Made by a program: the position numbers and the translations under genes
Origin: Salipiger profundus
Lineage (GTDB): Bacteria; Pseudomonadota; Alphaproteobacteria; Rhodobacterales; Rhodobacteraceae
Assembly: GCF_001969385.1 (NCBI RefSeq)
Contig: NZ_CP014796.1
Span: 4,543,501 to 4,607,500 of the forward strand
Length of the DNA: 64,000 bases
Direction of reading: 5' to 3'
The notes under the pieces: generated by a model
Seen by the model: the letters and a program-made list of their open reading frames with translations, nothing else
What the model was told of the DNA's origin: nothing
Database searches by the model: none
In this document: in pieces, positions 17,601-27,775 of the stretch
Position numbering within the stretch: the stretch's first letter is position 1
How the letters are laid out: the number at the start of each line of letters is the position of its first letter

Positions 17601-17652
17601 CGGGCCGGCCGCAGGCCGGATCGCGCCAGCCCCTTCCGCCACGAGGCGCCAC

Positions 17653-18506
17653 ATGACCAACCTTCTCGACGTCGAGAACCTCACCGTCACCTTCCCCACC
17701 CGCTCCGGCACCTTCGACGCGGTGCGTGGCATCTCCTTCTCGCTCGGCCGTGAACGGCTCGGCATCGTCGGCGAGAGCGGCTCGGGCAAGTCGATGACCG
17801 GACGGGCGCTGCTGCGGCTGATCCGCCGGCCCGGGCGCGTCACCGCCGACCGCATGGAGATGGGCGGCACCGACCTGCTCACCGCCTCCGAGAAACAGAT
17901 GCGGCGGATCCGCGGCCGCCACGCCTCGATGATCATGCAGGACCCGAAATTCTCGCTGAACCCGGTGATGACCGTTGGCCAGCAGATCACCGAGGCGCTG
18001 CTCACCCACGAGAAGACCTCGCGCGCAGTCGCCAAGAAGCGCGCCGTCGAGATGCTCGAGGCGGTGGCGATCCGCGACCCCGGGCGCGTCATGGGGCTCT
18101 ACCCGCACGAGGTCTCGGGCGGCATGGGCCAGCGCATCATGATCGCGATGATGCTGATCCCCGACCCCGAGATCCTCATCGCCGACGAGCCGACCTCGGC
18201 GCTCGACGTCTCGGTGCAGCTCTCGGTGCTCGAGATCATGGACCGCCTGGTGACCGAGCGCGGCATGGGGCTGATCTTCATCAGCCACGACCTCAACCTC
18301 GTCTCCAGCTTCTGCGACCGCATCCTCATCATGTATGCCGGCCGCATCGTCGAGGTCTGCGAGGCCGGCCGCCTGCACGAGGCGAAGCACCCCTACACCA
18401 TCGGCCTGCTGAACGCGGTGCCCGATCTCGAACACCCCCGCCCCCGGCTCGACGTGCTCCGGCGCGACCCGGCCTGGCGCGAGGCCCCATCCGTGAGCGC
18501 CCGCAC

Positions 18507-18510
<4 letters not shown>
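17653..18510 (+). CDS. Peptide ABC transporter ATPase, DppD type
   Basis: 285-residue cytoplasmic ATPase. Walker A GESGSGKS (about 40-47), Q-loop MQDP, signature VSGGMGQR, Walker B ILIADEP, D-loop SALD and H-loop ISHD are all present. The usual C-terminal oligopeptide-transporter tail is short, and the cysteine cluster seen in many DppD proteins is absent. The stop overlaps the next start by four bases. The dispersed repeat in front might reduce read-through from dppC. Confidence 0.93.
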
Positions 18511-19262
<752 letters not shown>

Positions 19263-19284
19263 CCCCTGATCGCGGCGCGACGGC

Positions 19285-20664
19285 TTATAGCTCGAGCGTC
19301 TCACCCATCTCGGGCCGCGTGACCCGTGCCGGCGTCAGCGCCTCGGCGAAGGCGTCCATCGCCTTGGCCTCGCCGTGCACCAGCACGGTCTCGGAGGGCC
19401 GCCCCAGCAGCGCGTGCCAGCGCAGCAGGTCGTCGCGGTCGGCGTGGGCCGAGAAGCCGTTGATGGTGTGGATGCGCGCCTTCACCCGGATCTCTTCGCC
19501 GAAGAGCTTCACGCGCCTCGCACCGTCGATGATGATGCGCGCCAGCGTCCCCTCGGCGGCGTAGCCCACGAAGATCACGCTGGTCTCGGGCCGGCCGAGT
19601 TCGCGGCGCAGGTGGTGCCGCACCCGTCCGCCGGTGCACATGCCGGACCCCGCCATGATGACCGCCCCCGAGCGGATTCGGTTGAGCTTCATCGAATCCT
19701 GCGCCTCGCGGGTGAAATGCAGCCCCGGCAGCCGGAACGGGTCATTGCCCTTGCGGATCATCGCCGCGAGTTCCGGGCGCAGCGCCTCGGGATGGCGCCC
19801 GAAGATCCGCGTGGCAGAGATCGCCATGGGCGAGTCGAGGTAGATGTCGACCCCGCGCGGCAACGCGCCGCTTGCCATGCCCTCGCGCAGCACCCACAGC
19901 AGCTCCTGCGCCCGTTCCAGCGCGAAGGTGGGAATGATGACGTTGCCGCCGCGCCGGTGCGCGTCGCGCAGGGCTTCGTGGAACTCGGCCACCGAGGCGT
20001 CGAAGGAGCGGTGATCGCGGTCGCCATAGGTGGTCTCCATCACCACCACGTCCACGTCGCGCGGCGGATCCGCGTCGTTCAGCAGCGCCCGGTTGGGCGG
20101 GCCGAGGTCGCCCGAGAACAGCAGGCGCCTGTGCTGGTCGTGCTCGGTCAGTTCGAGCAGGATCGAGGCCGATCCGAGGATGTGCCCCGCTTCGTGGAAC
20201 CGCGCGCGGATGCCGGGGCAAAGCTCGAGCGGCTTGCCATACTCTGCCGTCCGTCCGAAGAGCTCGACCGCATCCATCGCGTCGACCGTGTCGTAAAGCG
20301 CCTCGTGGCCGCCGCCGTGGCGGCCGTGGCGGTGATGACGCCGGGCCTCTTCCTCGTGCAGATGCGCCGAATCCATCATCACCAGCCGCGCGAGGTCACG
20401 GGTCGCCGAAGTCGCGATGATCTCGCCCGAGAAGCCGCGCTTCACCAGCAGCGGAATGCGCCCGCAATGATCGAGATGGGCGTGGGTCAGCAGCAGCATG
20501 TCGATGGTCGCCGGGTCGAAGCCGAAATCGCCCGCGTTCTCCTCGTGCAGCTCGTGCGAGCCCTGGAACATGCCGCAATCCACGAGAATGCGCCGCCCCG
20601 CCGCCTCGACAAGGTGACAGGATCCCGTGACCTGCCGCGCGGCACCGTGAAACGAGATCTTCAT
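19285..20664 (-). CDS. MBL-fold/beta-CASP RNA-processing-type nuclease
   Basis: 459-residue metallo-beta-lactamase-fold hydrolase of the beta-CASP group. The metal motif THAHLDHCG (60-68), a further histidine in EAGHILGSAS, SGDLG, the beta-CASP segment with IPTFALERAQELL, and the C-terminal INGFSAHADRDDL motif and VHGE are all visible. Such proteins are RNA endonucleases related to the eukaryotic CPSF73/Ysh1, though the substrate of bacterial members is mostly unknown. ATG 20664 has GAGGA about 7 nt upstream; the frame is open far upstream, but only by overlap with the adjacent LLM gene. Not an operon with LLM, because a hairpin lies between. Confidence 0.92.
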   Translation of the reverse strand: MKISFHGAARQVTGSCHLVEAAGRRILVDCGMFQGSHELHEENAGDFGFDPATIDMLLLTHAHLDHCGRIPLLVKRGFSGEIIATSATRDLARLVMMDSAHLHEEEARRHHRHGRHGGGHEALYDTVDAMDAVELFGRTAEYGKPLELCPGIRARFHEAGHILGSASILLELTEHDQHRRLLFSGDLGPPNRALLNDADPPRDVDVVVMETTYGDRDHRSFDASVAEFHEALRDAHRRGGNVIIPTFALERAQELLWVLREGMASGALPRGVDIYLDSPMAISATRIFGRHPEALRPELAAMIRKGNDPFRLPGLHFTREAQDSMKLNRIRSGAVIMAGSGMCTGGRVRHHLRRELGRPETSVIFVGYAAEGTLARIIIDGARRVKLFGEEIRVKARIHTINGFSAHADRDDLLRWHALLGRPSETVLVHGEAKAMDAFAEALTPARVTRPEMGETLEL

Positions 20665-20857
20665 GCTGTCCTCCCCTCCGTCCGTCCCGACCTGCCACGA
20701 GTCTACCAGCCGCGGCAGACGCCTTCGACGATCACGCGCAATGCGGGGGAAGGAAAACGATGGCAGAGGTCTGCGCCGTGCGCTGCTGCCCAAGAGGACA
20801 TGTGCGGACCGCGGGGCCGGTCGGCACGCCACCGCAGGCTGGCGCCCGCGAAGCGAA

Positions 20858-20882
20858 GCGCCGCCCCTTCCCGGGGCGGCGC
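20858..20882 (-). terminator. GC hairpin after the LLM-oxidoreductase gene
   Basis: Arms GCGCCGCCCC (20858-20867) and GGGGCGGCGC (20873-20882), 5-nt loop, beginning 7 nt after the LLM stop. On the minus strand it is followed by CTTCGCTT rather than a clean T-run, so terminator strength is uncertain. Confidence 0.6.
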
Positions 20883-20888
20883 GCGGGA

Positions 20889-21917
20889 TCAGCCGGCCTT
20901 GCGCAGTTCCGGGGCGACCTGCGTGCCCAGCACCTCGATGGCCTTCAGCATCTCGGCGTGGTCGATCACGCCGATCGCCATCTGGATGGTCACGCGGTCG
21001 AAGCCGAGATCCTCGCGCAGGCCGAGGATCTTGTCGGTGATCTGCGCCGGAGAGCCCACGAACATCGCGCCTTCGGGCCCGCAGGAGGCATCGTATTGCG
21101 CGCGGCTCTGCGGCCGCCAGCCGCGCTCGCGGCCAAGCTGGTCCATCACCGCCTTCTGCGCCGGGTAGAACAGGTCGGCGGCGGCCTTGCCGTCCTCGCC
21201 CACGAAGCCGTGCACGTTGAGCGACACGCGCGCCTTGTCGCTGTTGCCGGCCTGCTCGGCGGCGCGGCGGTAGAGGTCGGCGAGCGGCTTGAAGCGGCGC
21301 GGCTCGCCGCCGATGATGGCAAGCGCCAGCGGCGTGCCGAGCGCCCCCGCGCGCACCATGCTTTGCGGTGTGCCCCCGGCGGCGATCCAGATCGGCAGCG
21401 CGTCGTTCACCGGGCGCGGGTAGACCCCCAGCCCCTCGACCGCCGGCGTGTGCTTCGTGCCCGGCCAGCGCAGTTTCTCGCGCTCGTTGATGGCCAGCAG
21501 CTTGGCGAGCTTCTCCTCGAACAGGTCGCCGTAATCCTCGAGATCGTAGCCGAAAAGCGGGAAGCTCTCGATGAAGCTGCCCCGCCCGACCATGAGCTCG
21601 GCGCGGCCGCCCGAGAGGTTGTCGAGCGTGGCGAACTGCTGGAACACCCGCACCGGATCGTCCGAGCTCAGCACCGACACCGCCGAGCTCAGGCGGATGT
21701 TCTTGGTGACGCTGGAGGCTGCGGCAAGCACGGTCGCCGGCGAGGACACGGCGTAGTTCGGCCGGTGATGCTCGCCAAGACCGAAGATGTCGAGCCCGAC
21801 CTCGTCGGCAACGCGGATCTCCTCGACCAGGTCGTTGAGCCGCTTCCGCGCGTCGACGCGTTCGCCGGTGACCGGGTTCGTGCCGACGTCGCCGAATGTG
21901 TAAAGTCCGAGTTCCAT
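20889..21917 (-). CDS. LLM-class flavin-dependent oxidoreductase
   Basis: 342-residue luciferase-like (TIM-barrel) monooxygenase. Visible: an N-terminal MELGLYTFGD strand, EIRVADEVGLDIFGLGEHH, SVLSSDDPVRVFQQFATLDNLS, GRAELMVGRGSF, PIWIAAGG and FVGSPAQITDKI near the C-terminus. This group commonly acts on small organics with reduced FMN; the substrate is unknown. ATG 21917 is preceded by AGGGAG; frames reaching further upstream lack a plausible signal. The last codons sit next to a strong hairpin. Confidence 0.9.
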   Translation of the reverse strand: MELGLYTFGDVGTNPVTGERVDARKRLNDLVEEIRVADEVGLDIFGLGEHHRPNYAVSSPATVLAAASSVTKNIRLSSAVSVLSSDDPVRVFQQFATLDNLSGGRAELMVGRGSFIESFPLFGYDLEDYGDLFEEKLAKLLAINEREKLRWPGTKHTPAVEGLGVYPRPVNDALPIWIAAGGTPQSMVRAGALGTPLALAIIGGEPRRFKPLADLYRRAAEQAGNSDKARVSLNVHGFVGEDGKAAADLFYPAQKAVMDQLGRERGWRPQSRAQYDASCGPEGAMFVGSPAQITDKILGLREDLGFDRVTIQMAIGVIDHAEMLKAIEVLGTQVAPELRKAG

Positions 21918-22080
21918 GGAGCCTGCTCCCTTTCTTTCCGGGCAACATAGGCGAGGAACGGCCCACCGAAAGCCCCGCTGCCCGCACACCCCATGTGCAC
22001 GGTATCGCCCGTCTTGGAACAGCGGCCGGAGGTCACGTGTTGATATTGGAATGTATGCAAACCGGGAAAAGGAAACCGCC

Positions 22081-22467
22081 ATGAGCTACACCATCACCAA
22101 GACCGTCTCCGACGCCGATTTCGAGACCGTCGAGGCGCGCACCCGCGACGCCCTGTCGGAAAGCGGCTTCGGCGTGCTGACCGAGATCGACGTCGCCGAG
22201 ACGATGAACGAGAAGCTGGGCGAGAAGATGGACCGCTACACGATCCTCGGGGCCTGCAACCCGAAGCTCGCCTTCGGTGCCATCCAGACCGAGCCGCGCG
22301 TCGGCGCGATGCTGCCCTGCAACGTCATCGTCCGCCAGCTGCCCGAAAGCGTCGAGGTCAGCGCCGTCGATCCCGTCGCCTCGATGAGCGCGATCGACAA
22401 CCCGGAGCTTTCGAACCTTGCCGGGCAGGTCCGCGACCGGCTGGCGGAGGCCATCGAGCGGGTCTGA
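22081..22467 (+). CDS. DUF302 domain protein
   Basis: 128-residue cytoplasmic protein. DUF302 motifs are visible: VEARTRDALSESGFGVLTEIDV, LGACNPKLAFGAI, MLPCNVIVRQ, and a C-terminal helix LSNLAGQVRDRLAEAI. Function is unknown; the fold is often linked to metal or redox stress. ATG 22081 follows GAAAAGGAAACC. Convergent with the following gene (9-nt gap). Confidence 0.9.
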   Translation: MSYTITKTVSDADFETVEARTRDALSESGFGVLTEIDVAETMNEKLGEKMDRYTILGACNPKLAFGAIQTEPRVGAMLPCNVIVRQLPESVEVSAVDPVASMSAIDNPELSNLAGQVRDRLAEAIERV

Positions 22468-22476
22468 CCCTGGCGC

Positions 22477-23241
22477 CTAACCGCTCTTGAAGAGCCACCC
22501 CGGGGCCCGCCGGGGCGGCGTCAGCCCCGCGAGCCGCATCATGTGCCAGGCAAGCACCTGGTTGCTCGACAGGACCGGAAGGCCAAGCTCCCGTTCCAGC
22601 GCCGGAAGGGCCGACAGCGTGCGCAGGTTGGTGCAGGACAGGAACAAGGCCTCGACCGGCGCCTCGGCGGCCACCCGCAGGGCGGCACGGCGAAGGCTGC
22701 CGGGACCGATGCGGGCGACACGCGCCTCTTCCGCGACCTCGAAGCTGGCAAAGGCCGGGGTCTCGATCCTCGCCTCGGCCAGCACCGCGCGCAGGCGGGC
22801 CGAAACCGGCGCGACATAGGGAGAGATCAGCCCGAGCCGGGTCACCCCAAGTGCCCGGCAGGCGGCGATCAGCGCCGACACGGGCTCGGTCACGGCCTCG
22901 GTCCGGACCACCGCGCTGATCTGCGCGGCAACGTGCGGCACCCCGATCTGGGCGGTGCCCGAGGTGCAGGCGTAGCCGATGGCCTGAAAGCGCGCCCAAG
23001 GTGGAAAGAGAGCCGCCGCCTGCCCGAGGTGCGCCTCCATCGCCGTCAGCGTCTCGGGCGTGACCTCGGCTCCCGAGGGCACCCGGCTGACCATCAGGTT
23101 GGCGCGCTGCGGCAGAAGCCGGCGCATGTCGGCCTCGACCGTCTCGTCCGATTGCAGGACGACAAGCCCCAGCGCCGGCCGCGCGGGGCCGAGGCGATAG
23201 GGCAGCGCTGTGCCCTGCCCGTCTGGCGTAAGCTCATCCAT
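22477..23241 (-). CDS. Maleate isomerase / arylmalonate decarboxylase-like enzyme
   Basis: 254-residue member of the aspartate/glutamate racemase superfamily (AMDase/maleate isomerase branch). Two catalytic-type cysteines are visible: C92 in GYACTSGTA and C203 in LSCTNLRT, with the family's GLVVLQSDETVE start and LGLISPYV. They match the two-cysteine proton relay that isomerises or decarboxylates small dicarboxylates. The substrate cannot be fixed from sequence. ATG 23241 is preferred over 23286 because the upstream residues are basic and atypical. No pathway neighbours are present. Confidence 0.82.
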   Translation of the reverse strand: MDELTPDGQGTALPYRLGPARPALGLVVLQSDETVEADMRRLLPQRANLMVSRVPSGAEVTPETLTAMEAHLGQAAALFPPWARFQAIGYACTSGTAQIGVPHVAAQISAVVRTEAVTEPVSALIAACRALGVTRLGLISPYVAPVSARLRAVLAEARIETPAFASFEVAEEARVARIGPGSLRRAALRVAAEAPVEALFLSCTNLRTLSALPALERELGLPVLSSNQVLAWHMMRLAGLTPPRRAPGWLFKSG

Positions 23242-23347
23242 GCCGCCAGTGGCGCACGGCGGCGCGCACCGGTCAATCGCGCGCACGACAGGCCGGCGGT
23301 CGAAACCGTCGCCCTGCCCGCTTGTCGGGCGCGCAGGCCCCGAGGCC

Positions 23348-25753
23348 CTAGTGCGGCTCGCCGGCGAGATGCGTGATGTCGAGCCCGCGGGTGAACACCA
23401 GCCCCATCGAGTCGCGCAGAACGACCGGCCCGCCGGTGTAGTCCGAACCGATGCCCGGCCCCCGGATGGTGAGGTGCCAGTCGTTGCGGCTCACGCTGTC
23501 GGGCAGCAGGTCGAGCGGGTCGATGTCCTCGGTCTCGCAGCCCTCCATGTGGCAGACGGTGAACACCTCGCCCCCCTGCGGCGCGTTGCGCAGCGCGACG
23601 AACACGGTGCGCCCCTCGATCGGCTCGAGGTAGCGGAAGTGGTCGTCGTCGCGGAAGTTGTCGCGCAGCCACGGGTTGTTGAGCCGGAACATCCGCAGCC
23701 GCCGCATAGCGTTGGTCTGCACCGGGTCGAGCCGCGAGGTGGAATGCGAGACGTTGCAGTATTCGTGCATGTCGTCCATCCACGCCCGCGCGATCTGCTT
23801 GAGCGTGCCCACGGTGAACGGGCGCGGCCCGGCCAGCGGCGGCTCGACCGCGTTCAGCAGTGTCGCGATGGTGTTGAGGTCGTATTCCGTCACCTCGACC
23901 AGCGCCGGCAGGAACTCGAGGAAGCGGGCGAGATCCTCGCGGGTCTCGAATCCCATTTCCTTCAACCAGCGGAAGGCGCCGGGCACCGAGTAGCTGTAGG
24001 CGTCGACCTGCCACTTGAGCGAAATCGCCTCTTCCGCCACGACCTTGACGCCGTACTTGTCGTCCTGGTTGCGGATGAAGCCCCAGCTGGCGCGCGCCGT
24101 GGCATTGAGGAAATCCATGGGCACGCCCGGCAGCGCCGCGTAGGTGAGGATCGACACGGCCGGGTTGTCATAGGCCTTGTCGAGGATCTCGTTCTTGGTG
24201 TCGCCGAGCCGGGTGTTGATGTTGAGCTTGGGGTTCACCTGCGTGCCCCGGCGCAGCGTGTCATGGTTGGCGGTGCCGGAAATCCAGTTCGAGCCTCGCT
24301 TGAGGATCTCCTGCAGGCGCCAGTATTTCGACAGCCAGAAGGTGTAGATGAACGGCGTGTTGTGGGCAAAGGTCAGCGGGCCCCACTGGAACAGATCCGG
24401 ATCGAGATCCTTCTGGTCCTCGATCACCGCGCGGTAGTCCGAGCTGAGCTCCCAGTCCTCCTGCGGCCAGGGGCGGCCGTCCTCGAAGACGAACCACGGC
24501 CAGTAGTCGACGCCCGCGACGTTCTGCACGACGCCCGACATCTCGCGCAGGTATTCATCGTCGTGACGCATCTCCTGCGTCGAGGAATCCCACCACTTGA
24601 AGTCCTGCGCGCCGTCGACCCGCACGCCGTCGGCACCGAAGTCGACCTTGCGGCGCTGCAACTCCAGCAGGATCGCCCGCACGAAGGGGTTATGGTAGTC
24701 GAGATTCTGGCCGTACATGTTCGGCCCGGCGAAGAAATGACTGTTGAGCGCGTTGAGCCCCTGGTTGTCCGAGTGGCCGAAGACCACGTCGAGCACCAGC
24801 ATCTTCGGGTAGCGCGGGAAGTTGTGCAGCACCGCGGCAAGGTCGACGAGCTCGTCGGGCCGCGCCGTTTCCAGCAGCACCGGGTTCACCGTGGCCATGC
24901 CGGAGATGACGATATCGTAGCCCCAGTTCGTGGTGTCCGGGCGCAGCAGGTGCGCGGTCACCTCCTCGTCGTCGCTTTCGGTGTCGGTCCAGAAATCCGG
25001 GCCGGCCTCGTAGACGGTGGTGGGCTCGACCGGAAGCAGCTGCACCGCGTCGTAGCCCGCGAAGAGCTCCTCGTCGGGCTCGAGCGTCAGCCCGGCGCCG
25101 ACCCGCGCCGCGAGGCGTTCGAACTGCCGGGTGAGCGAGGCCAGCGTGCCACCCGGCGTGGCGGTGGGCACATGCACCTGCAGGATCGAGGTCGGCGGCG
25201 GGAACTTGTGCGGCTTGTCGCCCTTCACCTGCGCGAAGTAGCCCTTGTCCTGCCGCCGCGCCTGCATCGCGTTCAGGTCGTAGATCTCGGCCGGCGCGAA
25301 GGCACCGTAGGGCAGCGACGAGGCGAGCGGATCGAGAATGCGGTGCAGCGCCCCCTCCTGGTCGCGCCAGACCAGAGCGTAGAAATCGCCGATCTCGTCA
25401 CGGTTGCCGGCGCGCAGGCCGGTGGCGGCGGCGAAGGTGAAGCCCTCGGTACGGCAGACCGGCAGCAGTGTCCGGTCGAAGGTGACGTCGGCCTGGCTGG
25501 CGGTCAGGTCGATCTCGCCCCGGGGCCGCAGGATCTCGAGGAAGACGTCACCGTCGGCGATGCGCCAGTCCTGCAGCTCGGGCGTCCAGAAGCCGAATTC
25601 GACCCGGTCTCCCTCGACGATGGCCCCCAGCCGTCGCGCGATCTGGCGCCCGGCCGCGAACCGGTCGGGGGCGGTGTTCAGCACCTCCTGGCACCACTCG
25701 GAGCGTGCGTGGGCGGCGGCTTCGTCGCTGGCGATTGCGGGGCTCTCTGTCAT
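23348..25753 (-). CDS. gghA: GH13-like hydrolase, probable glucosylglycerol hydrolase
   Basis: 801-residue cytoplasmic glycoside hydrolase. A GH13 (alpha-amylase-like) barrel is indicated by LDVVFGHSDN (321-330, region I) and the nucleophile region GADGVRVDGAQDF (373-385; D380). After this come a long region with AHNTPFIYTFW and GTANHDTLRRGTQVN, and a C-terminal beta domain. To my recollection this architecture matches the glucosylglycerol hydrolase family, which releases glucose and glycerol from the osmolyte glucosylglycerol. The assignment is by recognition, not a search. ATG 25753 opens the conserved part; an upstream ATG (25834) adds a basic extension. No ggpS/ggpP lies nearby. The 260-base spacer after 25753 holds the terminator at 25926. 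Confidence 0.65.
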   Translation of the reverse strand: MTESPAIASDEAAAHARSEWCQEVLNTAPDRFAAGRQIARRLGAIVEGDRVEFGFWTPELQDWRIADGDVFLEILRPRGEIDLTASQADVTFDRTLLPVCRTEGFTFAAATGLRAGNRDEIGDFYALVWRDQEGALHRILDPLASSLPYGAFAPAEIYDLNAMQARRQDKGYFAQVKGDKPHKFPPPTSILQVHVPTATPGGTLASLTRQFERLAARVGAGLTLEPDEELFAGYDAVQLLPVEPTTVYEAGPDFWTDTESDDEEVTAHLLRPDTTNWGYDIVISGMATVNPVLLETARPDELVDLAAVLHNFPRYPKMLVLDVVFGHSDNQGLNALNSHFFAGPNMYGQNLDYHNPFVRAILLELQRRKVDFGADGVRVDGAQDFKWWDSSTQEMRHDDEYLREMSGVVQNVAGVDYWPWFVFEDGRPWPQEDWELSSDYRAVIEDQKDLDPDLFQWGPLTFAHNTPFIYTFWLSKYWRLQEILKRGSNWISGTANHDTLRRGTQVNPKLNINTRLGDTKNEILDKAYDNPAVSILTYAALPGVPMDFLNATARASWGFIRNQDDKYGVKVVAEEAISLKWQVDAYSYSVPGAFRWLKEMGFETREDLARFLEFLPALVEVTEYDLNTIATLLNAVEPPLAGPRPFTVGTLKQIARAWMDDMHEYCNVSHSTSRLDPVQTNAMRRLRMFRLNNPWLRDNFRDDDHFRYLEPIEGRTVFVALRNAPQGGEVFTVCHMEGCETEDIDPLDLLPDSVSRNDWHLTIRGPGIGSDYTGGPVVLRDSMGLVFTRGLDITHLAGEPH

Positions 25754-25925
25754 GTCGTCTCGGTCCTGTCTCGTTTCTTTTCTGCGGGCGGCCGGGGCAC
25801 CGGCCATCGCGCCGGGTCCGGCAAGCGCGCACACGCGCGCTCTGGGCGTCGCGAAGCCCCCGGGGATCGGGTGGGCCGCACCTGTCTTGTGACAAACCTA
25901 AGCCGCAGGGCCGGACCTGCAACGC

Positions 25926-25952
25926 AAAATCCCCGTCTCGGGGGAAACGGGG
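25926..25952 (-). terminator. Likely rho-independent terminator
   Basis: On the minus strand CCCCGT (25952-25947), 10-nt loop, ACGGGG (25936-25931), followed by ATTTTG. It lies about 60 nt past the stop of the 26014 isomerase gene and so would end that transcript before the GH13 gene. Confidence 0.6.
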
Positions 25953-26013
25953 CATGCATGGCGACGGGCTGCCCGCGCACGGGGCACGGGCAGCTGCGTT
26001 GGTGGGAAAGACT

Positions 26014-26613
26014 TCAGGCGGCGGCGCGGCCGAGCACGTCGCGCAGGCGGTCGATGTGTTCCTGCCCGTCGATGCGGGTACCGCCGACCACGTAGGTCGG
26101 TGAATGCAGGATGCGCTTCTCGATGGCGTCGCGGTTGAGATCGTCGGCGGCGTCGCGCATCGCCTCGGTCTCGGCCCGACGCAGGATCTCGAGCGCGGGC
26201 ATGTCGATCTGGTTGAGCGCCTCGCAAAGATCGCCGGGATCGGCGACGTTACGCCCCTCGGCCCAGACCCCGCGCAGGATCGCCGCCGTCACCTCGCCCT
26301 GGTCGAGCCCGAGCTGCCCGGCAGCAAGGATCACCCGGCAGGACAGCCGGGGGTCGGCGGGGTGATGCATCGGCACCGGCGAGATCCGCAGGCCGCGCCG
26401 CTGCGCCCAGGCGGCACGGTCGGCGATACGGTCCTCGGAGGTGCTGGTCTCGTCGAACGGCCGGCGCAGGCCCGCCTCCTTCTGCACGCGCCCCATGTCC
26501 ACGGGCCGGAAGCTCACCTGCGCCCCGGCCTCGCGGGCAAGGTCCATGAGCGCCTGGTGGCCAAGGTAGGCGTATCCGGAAATCGGGGCGAAGTAGTAGT
26601 CGATCACGCTCAT
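26014..26613 (-). CDS. 2-hydroxychromene-2-carboxylate isomerase family protein
   Basis: 199-residue DsbA-fold (kappa GST-like) protein. MSVIDYYFAPISGYAYLG carries the glutathione-activating serine position (about residue 12), then FRPVDMGRVQKEAG and SPTYVVGGTRIDGQEHIDRL near the C-terminus, all typical of HCCA isomerases that act in naphthalene/aromatic breakdown. No aromatic-degradation genes are nearby, so the physiological substrate is likely different. ATG 26613; the frame is compact with no need for an upstream start. Confidence 0.85.
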   Translation of the reverse strand: MSVIDYYFAPISGYAYLGHQALMDLAREAGAQVSFRPVDMGRVQKEAGLRRPFDETSTSEDRIADRAAWAQRRGLRISPVPMHHPADPRLSCRVILAAGQLGLDQGEVTAAILRGVWAEGRNVADPGDLCEALNQIDMPALEILRRAETEAMRDAADDLNRDAIEKRILHSPTYVVGGTRIDGQEHIDRLRDVLGRAAA

Positions 26614-26916
26614 GTCGGTCTCCCGGTCGTCAGGGCATCCGGCGGCGACGCGCGGTGCGCGCGGGCCGTTCGGACGCGACTTTCACGACAATCCGGGCGC
26701 GCGGTGGGCACGATGTCAACGGCCCGGGCGCGACGGGCCTGCGGGCGCGGCCCCGTCGCCGTCGGGAAGCGGCCGAAATGCGCGCGTGCTGCGGCAAACC
26801 GCTCGAAATTTCCGCGAAAGTGAAACGTCGTGACGCGGGGTCGCCGACTGTCCCGCCCCCTTGCCCCCCGCGCGCCCATCGCTACGCTGGCCGCCGATAC
26901 CAAGGGAGGAGGCATC
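26614..26916. other. Spacer between divergent isomerase and SDR genes
   Basis: 303 bases of very GC-rich sequence. I see no ORF with convincing features, no terminator and no clear repeat. The SDR ribosome-binding site GGGAGGAGG (26904-26912) lies at its end. Promoters for both genes are expected here but I cannot place them. Confidence 0.5.
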
Positions 26917-27684
26917 ATGCAGATCACGGATCGGGTCTTTCTGGTCACCGGCGGCGGCTCGGGGCTTGGCGCGGCGGTTGCCGACATGCTGGCGGCAGCG
27001 GGCGGCTACCCGGTGCTGCTCGACGTGAACGAGGACGCGGGGTCGGCCAAGGCCGCCGAGATCGGAGAGGCGGCGCTTTTCGTGAAAACCGACGTGACGA
27101 ACGAAGCCGACGGACAGGCCGCCGTCGCCGCCGCGCTCGAAAGGTTCGGCAGGCTCGACGGGCTGGTCAACTGCGCCGGCATCGCGCCGGGCGAGAAGAT
27201 CCTTGGCCGCGAGGGGCCGCACCGGCTCGAGAGCTTCGCGCGGGCGATCAACATCAACCTCGTGGGCACCTTCAACATGCTGCGGCTGGCAGCCGAGGCG
27301 ATCTCGAAGCAGGATCCCGACCCCGAAGGCGCGCGCGGCGTGATCGTCAACACCGCCTCGATCGCCGCCTTCGACGGCCAGATCGGACAGGCGGCCTACG
27401 CGGCCTCCAAGGGCGGCGTCGCGGCGCTGACGCTGCCGGCGGCACGGGAGCTGGCGCGGCACGGCATCCGCGTGGTCACGATCGCGCCGGGCATCTTCGG
27501 CACCCCGATGATGGCCGGCCTGCCGCAGGAGGTGCAGGACAGCCTCGGTGCGTCGGTCCCCTTCCCGCCCCGGTTGGGACGCCCCGAGGAATACGCGGCC
27601 ATGGTGCAGCACATCATCGGCAACACGATGCTGAACGGCGAGGTGATCCGGCTCGACGGCGCGCTGCGGATGGCACCGAAATAG
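26917..27684 (+). CDS. Short-chain dehydrogenase (3-hydroxyacyl-CoA dehydrogenase type-2-like)
   Basis: 255-residue cytoplasmic NAD(P)-dependent SDR. Rossmann motif TGGGSGLG (about 11-18), [15 protein letters not shown], the catalytic YAASK with the preceding [13 protein letters not shown] serine, and PGIFGTPM. The pattern resembles HSD17B10-type 3-hydroxyacyl-CoA dehydrogenases of beta-oxidation. ATG 26917 is chosen because GGGAGGAGG lies 4 nt upstream; the frame reaches 26830 but upstream residues are basic and repetitive. Convergent with recN. Confidence 0.9.
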   Translation: MQITDRVFLVTGGGSGLGAAVADMLAAAGGYPVLLDVNEDAGSAKAAEIGEAALFVKTDVTNEADGQAAVAAALERFGRLDGLVNCAGIAPGEKILGREGPHRLESFARAININLVGTFNMLRLAAEAISKQDPDPEGARGVIVNTASIAAFDGQIGQAAYAASKGGVAALTLPAARELARHGIRVVTIAPGIFGTPMMAGLPQEVQDSLGASVPFPPRLGRPEEYAAMVQHIIGNTMLNGEVIRLDGALRMAPK

Positions 27685-27775
27685 GACCGGACGGGCGCCT
27701 GCGGCCTCATGGCGCGCGGGCGTCGGTATCGTCCGGGGAACACGTCTGAAGAATGGCAGCCCCGGTCGGCCCGCC

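Noticed and set aside
19285..21987. One 900-codon frame joining the MBL nuclease to upstream sequence
   Set aside because: The upstream 440 codons are out of frame with the LLM gene they overlap and are not protein-like; the real MBL start has its own ribosome-binding site at 20664.
23210..26095. A 961-codon rightward open frame opposite the GH13 gene
   Set aside because: It mirrors the glucosylglycerol hydrolase codons, has no family features and is explained by GC skew at third positions.
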